Positions 33,089 to 44,327 are shown, counted from the first letter of the stretch. The stretch is DNA of 64,000 bases from Symbiodinium natans (GCA_905221605.1 CAJNDS010002701.1:1027489-1091488); one strand, 5' to 3'. Notes: generated by a model from the sequence alone, not told the origin. Translations and numbers: made by a program.

Positions 33089-33954
33089 GGTGAGTCGCAG
33101 AACGCTGCGAGGGGCCTTTCCAGAAGGCCGAAGATTTATTAACAAACAAGTTAAGGCTTTCATTCATGAGAAGGACTCCTACGTAGTTTTAAGGGAATCT
33201 TCCTCAAATTGAGGGGTATTTGTGACAGCCTTCCCTGAGCTGTTTCAGCAACTGAGAGTCTTCTTGAAGTGCTGCGGGGCGAGCACATCAAGCACACCCC
33301 GATCGCTTCTGTTTCAGCCCACGTCTTCATTCGTGCTTCGTTGTGACAAGGAAGCCTCGAAGACGATCGTATAGCAGTGAAGAGCATGACTGAGCCTCTG
33401 ATCTACCGGCGTGTGGAGTTGTTAGATTTATTGCCGGAGCTTTACCAAACCTGTGAATCCAACTTGGAGGACCACCTCTGACACTGCAACTGCTTTGGGG
33501 ATCACAATCAGTTCCTGTATAGTAATGATATTCTGAGTATTCTTCGTAATTACTCCTATTGTTCCTCGTCATCATGTTTTGATGTACTATTCGCGCAATC
33601 ATTGAAATCGTTGCTCTTCTTGCTTTTGTTTTACTTGCTGATCTTACGCTTGTTCCAGTGTTACTGCTGCTGGTACAGTACTATTGCTACGTCTTTCTGT
33701 TGTTCTGATTATCCAAGGGGCTTCCAGCAACATCTGGTGGAATCTCTCGCGCTTCTTCAGCAGCTGCTCAAAGAGGTCGGCTATGGATTTGACCTTCTTG
33801 CTTAAAAATATTTCAGGGGGGTCGATGCAGGGTCACTATTCCCACAGCGTGTACAGGGCCCCATGTCGAGTTTTGGGGAGAAACTGTGTAGGGTTCTTAC
33901 TTTAGTGTGTAAATGCGTCTCTATATGTCCCTACATAGGGTTTGAAAGGTAACC

Positions 33955-34060
33955 CTTAGCCCTACCTGGGACCCTATTTGCCTACAATTTTAGGCGGAAC
34001 ACCTACTAAATAGGGGGTACTTGCTACAAAAACCGTAGGTAAAAAATAGGAGCTTCAGGT
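33955..34060. mobile_element. family F palindrome
   Basis: ACCTGGGACCCTATTTGCCT ... GTAGGTAAAAAATAGGAGC. Diverged arms, no internal tract. Confidence 0.5.
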
Positions 34061-34104
34061 AAACACCAGCCCTCAACCCTAAGCCCTAAGCCCTAAACCC
34101 TAAG

Positions 34105-34202
34105 CTCCTCAAAAGCAAAGGCCAAGGCCAAGTTCGACTCCTTGGTGACTTTGAGGCAGCTGGCTGGAACCGCCTTGCAGGTCCAGAGGCATGCAGAAGG
34201 GG
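34105..34202 (+). CDS. exon flanked on both sides by telomere-like tracts
   Basis: The left tract ends CCCTAAG, giving the AG. The exon is 98 nt (KAKFDSLVTLRQLAGTALQV) and ends GGGG/GTTTAGGG. Both splice sites would then be tract-derived. Basic, helical. Unknown family. Confidence 0.48.
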
Positions 34203-34203
34203 G

Positions 34204-34277
34204 TTTAGGGTTTAGGGTTTAGGGTTTAGGGTTTAGGGTTTAGGGTTTAGGGTTTAGGGTTTAGGGTTTAGGGTTTA
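34204..34277 (+). repeat. TTTAGGG array
   Basis: Ten perfect units starting at the donor of the exon 34105-34202. A CTT/TTG-rich pyrimidine tract follows (34290-34560), with no clear gene. Confidence 0.95.
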
Positions 34278-34570
34278 GCCACTACTGTGGAGTACTCGTT
34301 TATTGCCATGTGTCACTTTTCATGATTGTTTGCTATTTCTTCGTGTTAGACTACTACTTGTTACTGCTTGTTTCTCGTTATTGTCACTATTGATTCTTCT
34401 TCTTGCTGTTGTAGCTTCGACTTATGATCAAAGAGTCTTACTGCTACAATTGTGCTCAGTGGACTTAGCATTATTTTGTTGGTACTATTGCTTCGTGGCT
34501 TTTAATACTTGAGTTCACTGTTACTGTGACTTGGTGTTGTTCCTTTTACGTTTCTTGTTGTAGCATGCAC

Positions 34571-34696
34571 TGTCATGTTTGGTGGTAGTGGCAGGGCGTC
34601 CAGCACGCTTAGGCATGGCGATGTCCTGTGTAGGTTGTCGGCAACGTTGCGTGTTATCCCTCCCAAATATTGAATCAAGCGCTCAGCCACAGAGAC
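34571..34696 (-). CDS. exon, 42 codons
   Basis: GGAAAAG acceptor, AERLIQYLGGITRNVADNL ... SVLDALPLPPNMT, donor ACA/GTGCAT, phase 0 at both ends. Unknown family. Confidence 0.52.
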
Positions 34697-34805
34697 CTTT
34701 TCCTTCTTTGAGTCTAAACAGGTCTACTCCCTAAACCCTAAACCCTAAACCCCTGTTCAGGGGAGTGGACTAGTTGATTGCCCGGCCTCGGCTCGGTCCG
34801 ACAAG

Positions 34806-34874
34806 GCGTTGCTGCCAGCCAGGCTCTGAATCATGCTGCTGAAGGGCTGCGAGCACTGCTCCGGCAAGAGCTCG
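34806..34874 (+). CDS. exon-like island
   Basis: CCGACAAG acceptor, ASQALNHAAEGLRALLRQEL, donor CTCG/GTGTTC. Helical. Unknown family. Confidence 0.42.
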
Positions 34875-35019
34875 GTGTTCAGCATATTCCTTACGGGTTA
34901 GCAGAGAATGAGGGACTTAGAGCCCTATATGGTTGTGCGCTGTGCGTTCTGCGCCCCCCCCCCCCCCCCCCCTTGGTCTACAAGAGGTCTGGGTTGGGGT
35001 AACCTCAAACCCCAAAACC

Positions 35020-35580
35020 AACCCACAACCACCCCACAGGGGGGGGGAGGGGGTTGTCTCAACTCAATCCCAAAGCACCCTAAACCCTAAAACCTAAACC
35101 CTAAACTTTAAATCGTCAACCCACGTGCCCTAAACCCTAAACACCTAAACCCTCAACCCTGAACCCTAAACCCTACAACCCTAAAACCCTAAAACCTTAC
35201 ACCTAAAAGCAACCACCCCACAGGGGGGGGTATTCATGATTCACCGTCTCTCAACTCAATCCCAAAGCACCCTAAACCCTAAACCCTAAACCCTAAGCCC
35301 TAAGCCCTAAGCCGTCAACCCTAAACCCCAAACCCTAAACCGTAAAACCCTAAAGCCAACCCACAAGCACACCACAGGGGGGGGGGGGGGAATCTTCCCT
35401 TGAAAAGCTCTGTTGTAGACCATCCTTTTGGGGGGGGGGCGGGAGGGGCGGGGGGTACGGGCCGGGGGAGGGGAGGGGGGGTAGGGGCGGGGGGGAGGGG
35501 AGAGGGGGGGTAGGGGCGGGGGGGGGACAACCACAGAAACTCTTGATGGGCTTGTACAGGATGGCTCATTCCCCCATTCC
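35020..35580. repeat. telomere-like, poly-G and GGGGAGG low-complexity block
   Basis: Two similar blocks (CACCCCACAGGGGGGGG and CCCTAAACC..., at 35030 and 35205, again near 35370), then G-rich AGGGGCGGGGG repeats to 35530 and a family C arm. No gene. Confidence 0.8.
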
Positions 35581-35689
35581 CTACTAACCAGCAGTAAGAT
35601 TCCTGCGAAAGGGCGAGCCCGATTGAGTGTGCCCTTTTAAGCTTCTTAGACAAAAGTCCCCCTTGCATTGCCACGCAATTTCACGGCTG

Positions 35690-36018
35690 AGTTGGGGATG
35701 CAGCTGAGGAGCATCATGCAGCTTGCGTTCAAGGTGAAAGGATGCACGACGGCCTGCATCACGCTGTGTCAGGGCAGCTACTGGAGCGCCAGAGGCAATG
35801 CAAGCAGCAAGATTGTAGGAGATTCGGACATTAGGGTTTAGGGCTTCAATGAGGGTTTAGGGGTATGAGGTAGCATGGATATCAGATGCAGGCACAGCAA
35901 TCCATCTCCAGTTTCGTTCGGCGTGGCCTTGCCTGCGGCTGAAAGGAGTCGGTGCTGGGCTTGAAAAGCTGCGCGTCCAGCTGGGAAGCTAACGCCTCCC
36001 AGTCAGCTGCTCCGACAA
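35690..36018. other. coding-like islands, strand ambiguous
   Basis: 35690-35835 is open and convincing on both strands (plus MQLAFKVKGCTTACITLCQG; minus GRRASFHLERKLHDAPQLHP). 35893-36018 favours minus (WEALASQLDAQLFKPSTDSF). A good example of why single islands without homology are uncertain. Confidence 0.38.
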
Positions 36019-36223
36019 GTTTAGGGTTTTAAGGGATTTGGGGTCTTTTGTAGGGGTTTTAGGATGTTTAAGGATTCATGTGGGGGGTATCTGAATCTAA
36101 ATCACGGGCACTTTTATCGTTTCTCTGCTGTAGCACATGCCTGTTAGTCAAGGGTGGAGGAGAGCAAAAAAGTGCTTAGGGTTTTGGGCTTAGATCCCCG
36201 ACTGGCAGCATGAGCTTGGCTCA

Positions 36224-36384
36224 GGCCCTCAAGTACGGACACCCCCTTGACTCCTTGAGAAGCTCACAGAGGGTCATCGTAACAACTGAAGTAACAGGCC
36301 GAACAGACAGCAGCGAGTTCATGAGACGCATCAGAACAAAGATTCCCACATACCATCCAAACACATAGCAAGATAGCGCCAAGC
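36224..36384 (-). CDS. exon with membrane helix
   Basis: GGGTTCAG acceptor, SCYVFGWYVGIFVLMRLMNS, then SVVTMTLCELLKES. About 53 codons open; likely an AG/GA donor near 36240. Membrane protein of unknown family. Confidence 0.5.
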
Positions 36385-36417
36385 CTGAACCCGAAACCCT
36401 GAAAGGCGCACTTTCAG

Positions 36418-36482
36418 GAAGCGAAGCGAGGATGCGGACGTCGGATCGAGCCTGCCATCCAACAAAAACAAGGAAGCTGCAA
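36418..36482 (+). CDS. exon-like island
   Basis: CACTTTCAG acceptor, RSEDADVGSSLPSNKNKEA, donor CAA/GTAGGTTTAGG with the tract starting at once. Unknown family. Confidence 0.45.
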
Positions 36483-36699
36483 GTAGGTTTAGGGGTTCAG
36501 GTTTCAGGGGTTTAGGATTTATGGGTTTAGGGTTTAGGGTTTAGGGGCTGAGGGGTTGAGGAGGTTGGGGATTTAGGGTTTCAGGGGTTTAGGGGCTTCG
36601 GGTTCAGGGCTTCGGGGTTTAGGTTTTCAGGGTAATTCGCCTCGGCTTCCTGCTGAGAAGCGTCTGGAACAAGCAGACCCGGATCGGGCCTCCTTCCCC

Positions 36700-36795
36700 C
36701 TATGACGCCACCCCCCCCCCCCCCCCACCCCCCCCCCCCACCCCCGCCCCCCCCCCCCCCCCCCCCTCACCCCCCCCCGCCCCCCCCCCCCACCC
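36700..36795. repeat. poly-C tract
   Basis: About 90 bp of almost pure C with single A, T or G breaks. Frames give only poly-P or poly-G. Similar shorter runs occur at 7531, 24760, 34957, 58741 and 63200. Confidence 0.95.
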
Positions 36796-37129
36796 GCTCT
36801 GCCCTTCCTCCCTTTTATTGCGAAACCCTCTTTCCTGTCCTGGGGCCGGCCCGGCTGCCGAGGCGGCGCGCGCAAGCGTTTACAATTAGAGGGGTTTAGG
36901 GAGTTTAGGGGCCTATACCCCGGAGAAGTGGGAAGGTCGGTCCTCTGGTTGACGGCCGCTGCAAGCCCCAGGATGTGTGGTGGAACCTGCCACCCCCCCC
37001 CCCCGTCAGTGTCAATCCCTGGGTTTAGGGTTAGATAAGATTTGTAACCTACCTACCCAACCCCTGCCTACAATCGTGAAAGCATTCAATTTTATGTATT
37101 CTTGAGTCCACTACTAGTCATGTCAATGG

Positions 37130-37320
37130 TAGAGGTAGAAGTCTTCTTCTCAGCGCATGGTTGTGCTTCAGTCTTAGAGGCAAGGGCCCGGACCCAAAAT
37201 CCACTGAATTACCACGCAATAGTGGAGCCAAATACCCAATTGAGAGGCAAAGTCAAAATAGCCTTTTATTGGAGCACGGCAACACTGGTTGCGTTCAGCC
37301 CTGGAGGGCTCTGGATGTGA
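37130..37320 (+). CDS. possible terminal exon
   Basis: VFFSAHGCASVLEARARTQN ... KVKIAFYWSTATLVAFSP, 63 codons to TGA. Unknown family. Confidence 0.42.
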
Positions 37321-37504
37321 ACTCGGAGCTCTGACCCTGACACCCCCCTGAACCCTGAACCTGAAAGCAGGCCTTTAGAGTGTTTGAGGTTCTGCGGTTT
37401 GTTGGGCGTTGAGGGCAATAGCCAACAACACGCATTGACCCGAGGGGGCAGGGCCCCCGAAAGCTAGGATCACGCTAGTCTGCCAGCACTCACTTCACAC
37501 TCAC

Positions 37505-37800
37505 CCTGGCAGACGTCAGCAGGGAACAGCACAGGCCGCCATGATTGACTTCGTTCTGCTGGGAGCACATGCGATTGGGCATGCTCCACAAGCGCGCAAA
37601 CACAAACAGACTTTTAGAGACAGCCGTGGAAACCTCGAACGCGTTGCCAGCCACGGACACGACGGCACCTACCCTAAGGAGAGCACGATTTGAAGCTCAA
37701 ACGCAAGCATGATTCGAGCTACGTCAGATCCACAGAACTCACGGGGGTGCGCCGCCAGAACTCAGCCAGGAAAGTGTTGGTAAACTTCAGACCCTGATGG
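37505..37800 (-). CDS. two exons; weak resemblance to C5-methyltransferase motif X
   Basis: About 37750-37800 (LKFTNTFLAEFWRRTP, donor CCC/GTGAGT) and 37505-37668 (54 codons, VVSVAGNAFEVSTAVSKSL ... EVNHGGLCC, donor AGG/GTGAGT). AGNAFEVSTAV resembles the GNxxxVPxxA segment near the C terminus of DNA cytosine-5 methyltransferases. That is only a resemblance: no catalytic PCQ or ENV motif is visible. The frame between the two exons needs a GC donor to match. Confidence 0.48.
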
Positions 37801-37998
37801 TGGGGAGAGCATGTTGTGCATCCATGCCGCCACAGCCTGTGAACCCCTAAACCCTAAACCCTAAACCCTAAAACCCTAAACCCCAAACCCCCCAACTCCT
37901 TGGCATGATCCAGAACTCAAAGCTTGGAAAGCGGTGCTCAGCTCAAACAGCTAAGCTTAAACTCTACACCCTAAACCCTAAACCCTAAAACCCTAAAC

Positions 37999-38060
37999 TG
38001 CGTTAGAAACAAGGCGCTTAAGGTGTCTGATCTCGTGGAGCTTAACGCGGCTGAGGGAGG
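37999..38060 (-). CDS. exon-like island with telomere-tract donor
   Basis: CCCTCAG acceptor, RVKLHEIRHLKRLVSNA, then CGCA/GTTTAGGG. The plus strand is also open (ALKVSDLVELNAAEG). Confidence 0.38.
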
Positions 38061-38084
38061 CTGAGGGCATTCCGATGTATGGTT

Positions 38085-38245
38085 TAGGGTTCAGGGTTCA
38101 GGGTTCAGGGTTCAGGGTTCAGGGTTCAGGGTTCAGGGTTTAGGGTTTAGGGTTTAGGGTTTAGGGTTTAGGGTTTAGGGTTTAGGGTTTAGGGTTTAGG
38201 GCTTAGGCTTTAGGGTTCAGGGTTCAGCGTTCAGGGTTTAGGGGG
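38085..38245 (+). repeat. TTCAGGG block followed by TTTAGGG block
   Basis: Eight homogeneous TTCAGGG units, then ten TTTAGGG units, then TTCAGGG again. Blocks of one variant, not a random mixture. Confidence 0.92.
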
Positions 38246-38429
38246 CTTCCAGAGGGGTCTTTCTAGGGATCCTTCGGGTTTTGTGGGGGCCTAAGGGTTC
38301 CTTAGGGTGGCATGGTGTCTTTATGGGGCCTTTTGTGTTTAGGTTTTCGGGTTCAGGGTTAGGGTTTAGGGTTTAGGGGTTTAGGGGTTTTAGGGGTTTA
38401 GGGGTTTAGGGTTTTAGGGTTTAGGGGCT

Positions 38430-38533
38430 TTAGGGGCCTCCGAGCCCTCATTCGTCACGCCCGAGTCTGGGAAGATCCGGTCGGCTTTGGACTGGAGGTT
38501 GTCATCTGGCAAGGAGTCACGTAGAGGAAGACA
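38430..38533 (-). CDS. exon-like island
   Basis: ACACAG acceptor, LRDSLPDDNLQSKADRIFPD, phase 0. Acidic. Unknown family. Confidence 0.42.
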
Positions 38534-38534
38534 G

Positions 38535-38815
38535 AACTGTGTGTAAAAATGTATACATATGTATATATATATACACATATTATGTATTTAGGTATGTATG
38601 TATGTATGCATGTATGTATGTCTGTATGTATGTACTGTATGTAATGTAATGTAATGTAATGTAATGTCATGTAATGTCATGTAATGTCATGTAATGTCAT
38701 GTAATGTCATGTAATGTCATGTATGTATATGTGTGTGTGTCTGTCTGTATGTATGTATGTATGTATGTATGTATGTATGTATGTATATGTACATATATAT
38801 ATATATATAGATATA
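38535..38815 (+). repeat. TGTA, ATGTAATGTC and TA microsatellites
   Basis: TATG units, then about seven copies of ATGTAATGTC, then GTAT units. Further TA/TAA microsatellites at 38955-39220. Confidence 0.92.
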
Positions 38816-39126
38816 TATCGTGGTGTCTCTAAATTATGGCTTTTGGGGTCCTTATCCCGGCCCCTCTTACTTAGGGTACCTAAAAGGGACAATCATTTAG
38901 AGAAGTCACCATATCATATAGGACATATTAACAGCATAGAGTACAGCAGAATAAGATCTCATGTATATGTATATATATATATATAATCATAGTAATAATA
39001 GTAATAATAATCATAATAATAATGATAAACATAATGTTAATATACTAGTATATCACAGAGTAATATCTAATAACATGCAATATTCGCATAGACAGATCGC
39101 AGATATATATATATGTATATATATAC

Positions 39127-39159
<33 letters not shown>

Positions 39160-39323
39160 TATTATGTCATGTATATATATATATATATGTATGTATATAT
39201 GTTTTGCACGCATGAACATATACATGTAACTTACATAGACATAAACCAATGCGATGAGGCGGTGACAAAGCTGGACTCTCTCTTTCTCTCTCTACGACTG
39301 CCTGACAAGACCGGCACTCAAAC

Positions 39324-39369
39324 ATGGCGAGGCAGACCCGTCTGACTCGTCTCACCAAGAACGCAATAG
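39324..39369 (+). CDS. possible first exon
   Basis: ATG, MARQTRLTRLTKNAI, then ATAG/GTAAGG. Basic start, as in some ribosomal or nuclear proteins, but too short to name. Confidence 0.33.
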
Positions 39370-39465
39370 GTAAGGTTGTTGTTCCTCAGGAAAGAAGCCT
39401 AAACCCTAAACCCCAAACCCGAAACCTAAACCCTAAGCCCTAAAGCCCTAAACCCTAAAACTTAC

Positions 39466-39893
39466 CTCGTAGACTGGCGGGGGCCTCTGGCGCATCATGC
39501 TCTGCTGCCAGGGCTCAGCATTCGTTTGAAAGGGCCGTCCCTCTTGCAGGTACTGCACTCCTCGTGCAAGAGCTCAGGGTTGCATCTCTAGCCCCCTAAA
39601 CCCTGACCATCCCTAAGCCCTAAACCTGCACAAAAACAGAGGGGGACCCGAGTTCAGGGAACTTTACCTAAACCCTAAGCCCTAAACCCCTAACCCCTAA
39701 CCCCTAACCCCTAACCCCTAAACCCTAAACCCTAAACCCTAAACCCTAAACCCTAAGCCCTAAACATCCCTGAGCAGTAAACCCTGTCGTCTGATACAGC
39801 CCGGGTCCATCTGCCGTTCCAGGCCTCGGGGTCCATAGCAGGGAGTGGCCAAAAGGATGACCTGAGAAAGGAGCAGCTCATCCAATGCGGTTT
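39466..39893 (-). CDS. two exons, the second with consensus donor
   Basis: 39466-39552 is exactly 29 codons (QEGRPFQTNAEPWQQSMMRQ ... PPPVYE) from TGCAG to GAG/GTAAGT. About 39788-39893 is open on minus (ALDELLLSQVILLATPCYGP), although plus is open too. Family unknown. Confidence 0.5.
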
Positions 39894-40107
39894 CAGGTTT
39901 AGGGTTCAAGGGTTTAAGTTTCAGGGCTTAGGATTTAGGACCTTTAGGATTTAAAATGTGCAATGCATTTCTATACTCTCTTGAAAGACATGATATTGCA
40001 GTATAGTCTAGTCGTGCAACCTTGGGGTTTGTCGAAGTAGAGCCTCATTGGTACCTAATGCATGGAGCTGTCGGGAGTAGAAGGCAAGCACTACCGCACT
40101 ATGTCGG

Positions 40108-40211
40108 CTTGGCCCGCATTACAATAAGGGCACCCTAGTTGAGGTTGGTTTCTTTATAAGGGAACCTTGAAGCCCCCAAAAAAGGGAAAAGGGCACCACT
40201 GGGCTACCAAA
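40108..40211. mobile_element. family B palindrome, target duplication TCGG
   Basis: CTTGGCCCGC (diverged left arm) ... GGGCTACCAAA, 104 bp, flanked by TCGG at 40104-40107 and 40212-40215. Confidence 0.7.
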
Positions 40212-40214
40212 TCG

Positions 40215-40450
40215 GGAAGCACCCGCAATCCCCTTGCGCAGATGCAGATTCTTTTGCTTTGCATCCAGAAGGTGGAAGCGCCATGGGCATCTCTCCACGT
40301 GCAAAAGCATTCTGTCCCCCGCCCCCCACTCCCTTCCTGCAACCCATGCCCTGCCGCCCCATCGCCTCGTATTGCTTCTCCTTGTAGAAACCCGAGATCC
40401 TAAACCCTGAATGGAACCTGTCGTGCCGACCTTGCCTCACAGCTGCAGCG
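40215..40450 (-). CDS. long open minus-strand region
   Basis: About 78 codons without stop (AFARGEMPMALPPSGCKAKE) right beside the family B element. Gly/Met-rich. Exon limits not set. Confidence 0.35.
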
Positions 40451-40563
40451 GCGACAGGGGCAATACACATTAAAAGCTATGAATCATGATTGCAACCGTA
40501 GGGCTTCTTAATGACTTGGATCAGCCCCCATCATCCCGAAACCCTAAACCCTAAACCCTAAAC

Positions 40564-40835
40564 CCTAATGCCCATGTGGGCTCTGTGATGCTGTCTGTGC
40601 AGCCCAGGAACAAACAGCGAGCCACAACTCGGCAGGTCTCGATGTCTTCCTTGTCGTCCATATCCATGTCCTCACGATGGAAGGCAGCTGGCAAACCCTG
40701 CAGCAAGTGTAAATCTTCGGGGGGCAGTCCGCAAAGGGCTCGTGCCCCGCGATTTCGTATCTGCCGAGGTCTCTGCCCGCACGTTTGAGTTGCTTGAGCA
40801 CGCCCCTCTGCAACTCATGGTCTCCCAAGCTGCCA
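40564..40835 (-). CDS. exon region, unknown protein
   Basis: The 3' half reads PPEDLHLLQGLPAAFHREDM ... DIETCRVVARCLFLGCTDSI and ends TTAGG/GTTTAGGG. The 5' half is open in all three frames, the best being LGDHELQRGVLKQLKRAGRD after a CTGGCAG acceptor. A frame change between them would need a small intron. Not recognised. Confidence 0.48.
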
Positions 40836-41290
40836 GGGACTAAACTATGTTATACACATGCGAAAGAGTACTGCGTTATTGGATTATGTACCAGGATAGG
40901 CTATTATACCCAAGAACCCTTGAGAAGGCCCTTTCATAGGGTTGACTAAGGGGATTATAACTCCGAATAGCCCATCCTGGTACAGGGTAGGGCTTATAGG
41001 GTTTACAGGTTTTCATAGGGCTTTATAGGGTGTTATAGGGCTTTATAGGGCTTTATAGTAGGGTTTACTGGGTTGTATAGGGTTTATAGCATATCGGGTT
41101 TTATAGAAGCTGCAACTTCAGCTCCTGCTGCCCAGCACTCGGCACCATCTCTTCCTACAGGCAATGTCTCATCATCTGAAGGGATTTTTTTAAAGGGCTT
41201 TTAGGGGGGTTGGGGTTTTTAGGGCTTTGAAGGAGGTTTTAGGTTTTCGGGTTTCTTGAAGATGGCCATCCATGGTTCCCCCTGTTGCAG

Positions 41291-41585
41291 AAGCTGAACT
41301 GTCCTGCTGGAAGACTTCCAAGCTTGCCTGGCAGGCGAGAGGTCATGAGTCATGAAGCAGCAGCCGCTGCTTCGCGGGGGCCCCTTGTAGGGTGTAGGGT
41401 TTAGGGTTTAGGGAGTAGGGTTTAGGGTTTAGGGAGTAGGGTTTAGGGTTTAGGGTGTAGGATAGGGGTCGCTTGTCTTCTTCACCTTGTGATTCTACTC
41501 TGGCGCAGCAAAGCTCGCAAGGGGACTGCTGTGTCAGGGTTTCCCGAAGGGAACATTGTTGCTCAGTTGCTGCTAGCACCACTAA
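41291..41585. other. coding-like islands on both strands
   Basis: 41291-41341 plus (ELSCWKTSKLAWQAR with CTGTTGCAG acceptor); 41465-41585 minus (TEQQCSLRETLTQQSPCELC). Incompatible strands. Between them are short TTTAGGG/GTAGGG variants. Confidence 0.33.
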
Positions 41586-42279
41586 TCGTTTCTAAAATTA
41601 CTAGCATAAACTCTTATTGCGAGCATGTTCATGCTTAGTACGCATATGATAACAACTCTAACGCTTACTGGGGTACCTTACGATACAGTATGGCTGTCAA
41701 CATTGCTGCGATGGTTCTTCTTCCTACTAGAACTACCAATACTGCGTGGTGTGAGGCCACATCTCCCCAATGACACACGGTTGCGAGCGAAGGCAAAGTC
41801 ACATCACGAAGACAACTTGTTGATGACATTCTCCGGCACGTGCCGAACACGCATGTTCTCGACACACATGCAAAGTACGCATTTGTCACCGAACGCCTGA
41901 GAGGGGAGCGCTTATTTGTCAGCACACAGAGTTTGATGCCAGTCCCCAAGTGCACGCGCCACATACTCATGGTCCCGACTCACAAGCAAAGTGCGCATTC
42001 GGCGCCTTTGAGCGTTGAACTAGGATTCCTACCCTAGGATGGCCCTTCAAACATTGTCCCCTAGCAGGGGCCCGTGGATGGGACCCCCATATAGACCCCT
42101 ATACACTGTAAAACCCAAGGGCCCATACTGCAGAACCCTTCAAGGAAGGTAGGGGGACCATATTCAGGGACCATGCAACTACCCTTAGACTCCTCCCCCC
42201 CTAGTATGATGGTTTAATAGTTGTTGGGTACTATGATCATCATTGCTACTATTCCTACTGAGTATTCTTCGTATTCCTG

Positions 42280-42422
42280 ATGGCGATTCGGAGGGGCATG
42301 TACGCTTCCGTGTTCAGCGCCCGCCTTCCACGTGCTTGGAGCAACTGTCTCCGCAACCTACACGGTGCAGAACACGGCGTATTGGGCGCTTGCGAAACCG
42401 AGAAGAAACTCTACGCTCACAG
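42280..42422 (+). CDS. possible first exon with mitochondrial-type presequence
   Basis: ATG at 42280, MAIRRGMYASVFSARLPRAW, rich in R/S/A and lacking acids for the first 30 residues, as in mitochondrial targeting peptides. 47 codons to CACAG/GTCCAAAG. A purine-rich tract follows in the intron. Function unknown. Confidence 0.48.
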
Positions 42423-42640
42423 GTCCAAAGAAAAAGGGGGAGAGAGAGAAAGAGAGAGGGAGAGACAGAGAGAGAGAGAGAGACAGAGAAGGGGAAGGAG
42501 GAAAGAGAGGAAGGGACGGAGGGACGGAGGGACGGAGGGACGGAGGGACGGAGGGAGGAGGGAGAGAGAGGGGGAGAGAGAGGCGGGGAGAGAGAGGCGG
42601 GGAGAGAAGGAGACAGAGAGGGAGATTGTCAGAACTCGGC
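42423..42640 (+). repeat. GA-rich purine tract
   Basis: GAGAGAGA and GGGACGGAGGGACGGA units. It could form triplex structures. The R/E/G-rich translations are not considered genes. Confidence 0.9.
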
Positions 42641-42754
42641 GTGACTGCTCGGACCCCTCTTCTCTTCCTCTTGGTTAGTAGGGAATGAAAGCATGGCAGC
42701 AATGGCAGCTACAATAGTAGTTCATTCTTTCAGTCCCTTCTAACCAACAGTAAG

Positions 42755-43560
42755 TTCTGTTGGGACGCGGGGGGCCTTCTTCTGCCAAGCGTGGCACCGC
42801 TCACGCCAAGTACGGATCCTCGGGTTCAGGTTCGCACGGTGCTCTCCCAGAGACTCCAAACCCCCTTAATTAAAGGAATATCCCTTAAATCATAATAGGA
42901 GCCCTAAATATGATTTAAGGTCGATTCCTTAATTAAGGGGTTTGGGAGTCTCTGGGCTCTTACCCGTGACGTGTGAAAGCCGCCTAAGGGGAGGGGGTAG
43001 CAGACAACCACCAGACAAGCACGTCTGAGCTCTTTGTTTGTCAGCCCCTTGTTGCAGCCAAGGCTTCGTAGGGCCTTCTGCCCGCAAGGCGCTGCTGAGC
43101 AGAACATGTGGCATGGACAGCAGGGAGTCCTGGTCTCTTCAGGATTTTGCATCTGACTTATTTTCCATCGACAGCCCACGACGTGTCTGCCAAGCGCGGC
43201 TATCACTGCATTCAAGTCCTCTGAAGCCGAGATCCGATTCAGGCTCCTTGCACGGCTTCAGCAGCTTCAACGGCTGAGCACTGCGACCAAGCAGATTGAA
43301 CCCGAGGCCCAGGCAACCGATTGTTCCCGAAGAGGCGGGCCTTAGTTGCTCAAAAGGTTGCTCGGTTGCACTCCGTGAATCAGATGCCAGCTGCAAGCTC
43401 CTTTTTGAAAACCAACCAGGAGCCACTGACCACATGGCTCCCCAGGACCTCTGTACATAATCTTGCCACCTGCGGGCCGCTGGGGAAACGCTACTTTGGA
43501 GAGCTGTCAGGCGACGCCCAGTCCCACAAGAAGGCGCCCTGAGTTGGCCAGTGCAGGAGC
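42755..43560 (-). CDS. multi-exon region split by a family G element
   Basis: Open stretches in transcript order: about 43140-43560 (KEPESDLGFRGLECSDSRAW), 42990-43140 (CGQKALRSLGCNKGLTNKEL), a small exon ending GG/GTAAGA at 42964, and 42755-42841 (HRANLNPRIRTWRERCHAWQ). The intron 42842-42963 is almost entirely the family G palindrome. Family unknown. Confidence 0.45.
42846..42956. mobile_element. family G palindrome, target duplication CTCT
   Basis: CCCAGAGACTCCAAACC ... TTTGGGAGTCTCTGGG, 111 bp, with CTTAATTAAG cores, flanked by CTCT on both sides. A diverged copy is at 53047-53143. Confidence 0.8.
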
Positions 43561-43819
43561 AGCGGTAAGGTATCAGCAAGTAGTAGCAACAGCAATCGTA
43601 AGAATAACAGTAGCTAGGTGTGCCTAGTAAGTAAGTTTTAAAAAAATGTACACACACACATATATATATATATGTATATATTTCTATACATATACATATA
43701 TATATGTATACATCTATATTTTTACATATATATATATACTACTTAAACAAACCGACACTAGCTACAATGACTCCACCGACCCCACCTGGGCGAAGTTCAT
43801 CCTGTCCGAGTCCGATAAT

Positions 43820-44265
43820 CCTTCAGCTTCTCGTGCAATTTCCTCCGTCGTTCCACCGCTTTGCTTCCACGGGAAACATGCAAAAAACGCGCGCAGTTAG
43901 CGCAATGTGATGCGAAGGCAGGAGACTCACTCGCAGCCTTCCATCTGTGACCGAACAGAATACCCAGCAACTCGCTACGAGATGCCAAGCTGCAAGTACT
44001 CCTCCTCCGAAATCTGCCCAGCACCTTAGCAATTTCGCCCCACAACGAATCGTTGACTAAACGATGGCAGCTTGAATGGAGCAGCCGCACAGCAAGTCCG
44101 GTCAAGGCGTCTGAGCAAGCAGCTGTCGAGCTCGATCGTCGCCAGGAGCCTGCCGTGCTGAGATGGCTTCACAAGTTCACACTGTGAGCATCTGGCTGTG
44201 CCCAGCTGCTCACAACATGTGGCATGAATTGCTGGCAGACTGCCCTTTGTCCAGCACAACATCAT
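43820..44265 (-). CDS. multi-exon gene end
   Basis: From ATG 44265 the frame is open (TARCSQCELVKPSQHGRLLA). Then LVNDSLWGEIAKVLGRF ... LLGILFGHRWKAA runs to a donor CGA/GTGAGT at 43931. A possible last exon at about 43820-43870 (AVERRRKLHEKLKDYRTRTG, TGA). Two overlapping frames near 44105 are unresolved. Unknown family. Confidence 0.47.
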
Positions 44266-44327
44266 CCCTAAACCCTAAACCCTAAACCCTAAACCCTAAA
44301 CCCTAAACCCTAAACCCTAAACCCTAG

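Noticed and set aside
42243-42702. R/E/G-rich and S/L/P-rich frames around the GA tract
   Set aside because: Low-complexity purine repeat; only the 5' part (42280-42422) looks like a real exon.
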